From Lachnospiraceae bacterium OM04-12BH (GTDB taxonomy: Bacteria; Bacillota; Clostridia; Lachnospirales; Lachnospiraceae), in assembly GCA_003490145.1 (NCBI GenBank), contig QULQ01000011.1:1-64000 (forward strand): 64,000 nt of DNA, given 5' to 3'. The notes beneath the pieces were generated by a model. The model was given only the letters and a program-made list of their open reading frames with translations, ran no database searches and was not told the DNA's origin. Within the stretch, counting starts at the first letter, position 1. Every line of letters starts with the position of its first letter. Shown here piece by piece: positions 62,408-64,000 of this stretch. The position numbers and the translations under genes were made by a program.

Positions 62408-64000
62408 ATGTTTGATGTGAAAAAGACCGTGCCAGATGCACCTCTGTACCGTCCGGAGTTTGAGCATGATAACTGCGGTATCGGTGCCTGTGTAAACATT
62501 AAGGGTGTGAAGAGCAGAGAAACCGTTGAAAATGCATTGAAGATCGTTGAGAATCTGGAGCATCGTGCCGGAAAGGATGCAGAAGGTAAGACCGGTGACG
62601 GTGTTGGTATTCTGACGCAGATCCCCCATAAATTTTTTAAGAGAGTGACAAAGAGCCTTGGGATCACACTGGGAGAGGACAGAGAATATGGCGTTGGTAT
62701 GTTCTTCTTTCCTCAGGATGAGCTGCAGAAGAATCAGGCCAAGAAGATGTTTGAGATCATCGTAGAGAAGGAAGGACTTACTTTTCTTGGATGGAGAGAG
62801 GTTCCTACCCATCCGGAGGTTCTCGGACATAAGGCAGTTGAGTGTATGCCCCATATCATGCAGGCATTTATAAAGAAGCCCGCACAGGTGGAAAAGGGGC
62901 TTGATTTTGACCGCATGCTTTATATTGTAAGAAGAGTATTTGAACAGTCCTCAGATAATACCTATGTGGTTTCCTTATCCAGCAGGACGATTGTATATAA
63001 AGGAATGTTCCTGGTTGGACAGCTCCGTACTTTTTTTGCGGATCTGCAGGATAAGGATTTCGAATCTGCCATTGCCATGGTACATTCCCGTTTCTCTACC
63101 AATACCAATCCAAGCTGGGAGAGAGCCCATCCGAACCGATTTATCGTGCACAACGGTGAGATCAATACCATTCAGGGTAATGCGGATAAGATGCTTGCCC
63201 GTGAGGAAAACATGGAATCCGAGCATCTGCACAGCGTGCTGCATAAGGTACTGCCGGTAGTCAATACAGCAGGCTCTGACTCAGCCATGCTGGATAATAC
63301 GCTGGAGTTCCTTGTCATGAGCGGTATGGATCTTCCCCATGCAGTGATGATCACGATCCCGGAGCCATGGGAAAACAACAAGACCATGTCCCAGCACAAA
63401 AAGGACTTCTATCAGTACTACGCAACCATGATGGAGCCATGGGATGGCCCGGCTTCCATTCTTTTCTGTGATGGTGATGTGATGGGAGCAGTGCTTGACA
63501 GAAACGGTCTTCGTCCTTCCCGTTATGTGATCACAGACGATGATCAGCTGATCCTTTCCTCTGAGGTTGGGGTACTTGATATTGACCCTTCAAAGATCCT
63601 TGTAAAGGAAAGACTTCGTCCCGGCAAGATGCTGCTTGTGGATGTCACAAAGGGCAAGGTCATTGATGATAATGAACTGAAAGAGAGTTATGCTTCCAGA
63701 CAGCCTTATGGTGAGTGGCTGGACAGCAACCTGATCCATCTGCGGGATCTGAAGATTCCGAATGAAAGAGTACCGGAATTTGCATATGAAGAAAGACAGC
63801 GGATGCAGAAGGCCTTCGGTTATACCTACGAAGAGTTAAAGACGAGCATTCTTCCCATGGCAAAGAACGGAGCCGAGGCTATTGCAGCCATGGGAGTGGA
63901 TACCCCGATCCCGGTTCTGAGCAAGACCAATCATCCTCTTTTCCATTATTTCAAGCAGAAATTTGCGCAGGTAACCAACCCGCCTATAGATGCGATCCGT
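62408..64000 (+). CDS. gltB: Glutamate synthase large subunit, 5' part
   Basis: The frame is open from ATG 62408, behind GGAAGGAGAT, to the window edge: 531 of about 1500 codons. The enzyme moves the amide nitrogen of glutamine to 2-oxoglutarate, making two glutamates. The class II amidotransferase domain is complete up to the cut, with catalytic Cys23 in HDNCGIGAC (exposed when the 22-residue propeptide is removed). Substrate-binding segments include MVHSRFSTNTNPSWERAHP, VHNGEINTIQGN and GLRPSRYVIT. The start of the central domain (TPIPVLSKTNHPLFHYFKQK) is at the edge. A terminator-like leader suggests nitrogen-related attenuation, which is inference. Confidence 0.95.
   Translation, partial: MFDVKKTVPDAPLYRPEFEHDNCGIGACVNIKGVKSRETVENALKIVENLEHRAGKDAEGKTGDGVGILTQIPHKFFKRVTKSLGITLGEDREYGVGMFFFPQDELQKNQAKKMFEIIVEKEGLTFLGWREVPTHPEVLGHKAVECMPHIMQAFIKKPAQVEKGLDFDRMLYIVRRVFEQSSDNTYVVSLSSRTIVYKGMFLVGQLRTFFADLQDKDFESAIAMVHSRFSTNTNPSWERAHPNRFIVHNGEINTIQGNADKMLAREENMESEHLHSVLHKVLPVVNTAGSDSAMLDNTLEFLVMSGMDLPHAVMITIPEPWENNKTMSQHKKDFYQYYATMMEPWDGPASILFCDGDVMGAVLDRNGLRPSRYVITDDDQLILSSEVGVLDIDPSKILVKERLRPGKMLLVDVTKGKVIDDNELKESYASRQPYGEWLDSNLIHLRDLKIPNERVPEFAYEERQRMQKAFGYTYEELKTSILPMAKNGAEAIAAMGVDTPIPVLSKTNHPLFHYFKQKFAQVTNPPIDAIR

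Overview
The window looks like chromosomal DNA of a low-to-moderate G+C, Gram-positive gut anaerobe of the Lachnospiraceae, perhaps Blautia-like. This is inferred from AAGGAGG-type ribosome binding sites, a T-box leader, YesM/YesN-type two-component genes, a cellobiose phosphorylase, a DUF5685/DnaJ operon, rubrerythrin, and lipoproteins with Thr/Glu-rich linkers. No rRNA is present to fix the genus. I see no prophage, CRISPR array, insertion sequence or biosynthetic cluster. The only mobile-type remnants are two Rpn-family genes at the left edge, one cut by the window and one a decayed near-copy.

Layout: 1-1.15 kb Rpn remnants. 1.2-3.8 kb leucine T-box leader and leuA, whose product carries a C-terminal AraC-type DNA-binding domain. 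3.9-6.2 kb a small membrane ORF and a zinc-ribbon/DUF5685/DnaJ operon. 6.4-10.1 kb a class I amidotransferase-like hydrolase, a polar amino-acid ABC transporter and a cytidylate-kinase-like protein, followed by tRNA-Arg(ACG). 10.6-20.9 kb a galactose-type ABC transporter (SBP-ATPase-permease) followed by its probable sensing module: response regulator, histidine kinase and two more sugar-binding proteins. 20.9-28.2 kb a small helical protein, pyridoxamine kinase, a MerR regulator facing a large surface protein through a 19-bp-spacer promoter, and cardiolipin synthase. 28.3-35.6 kb a cellobiose locus: GH94 phosphorylase divergent from a LacI regulator and an ABC sugar importer, with the same operator-like sequence at both promoters. 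35.7-39.4 kb a small Asn/Ser-rich ORF and an operon of an rRNA methyltransferase, an amidase-like protein lacking the usual zinc histidines, RdgB and a YfcE-like phosphoesterase. 39.5-42.7 kb six tRNAs on the minus strand, MATE and Na+/Ca2+ antiporters, and tRNA-Leu. 42.8-50.6 kb a second glycan locus: YesL, ABC importer, AraC regulator and GH3 glycosidase. 50.7-55.5 kb a CheX-like/CheY pair, a LacI regulator and glycogen phosphorylase. 55.6-64 kb MarR, DegV, ABC-F, flavin reductase, rubrerythrin, an S1 protein, a HAD phosphatase, a CPBP protease and the 5' part of gltB.

The strongest oddities are two. First, the galactose-transporter binding protein (10600-11925) appears to be a natural circular permutation of the MglB fold. 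The segment equivalent to the N-terminal strand-helix units of ordinary MglB sits at its C-terminus, while the adjacent regulatory SBP (19816-20859) keeps the usual order and serves as an internal control. Second, 2-isopropylmalate synthase is fused to an AraC-type HTH, which would join a leucine-binding enzyme to a DNA-binding module. The transporter permease also has an unusual ~220-residue charged helical N-terminal extension.

Sugar use dominates the window. Galactose, cellobiose and a third beta-glycoside or beta-xyloside each have an importer and a dedicated regulator, and glycogen phosphorylase has its own LacI-type control.
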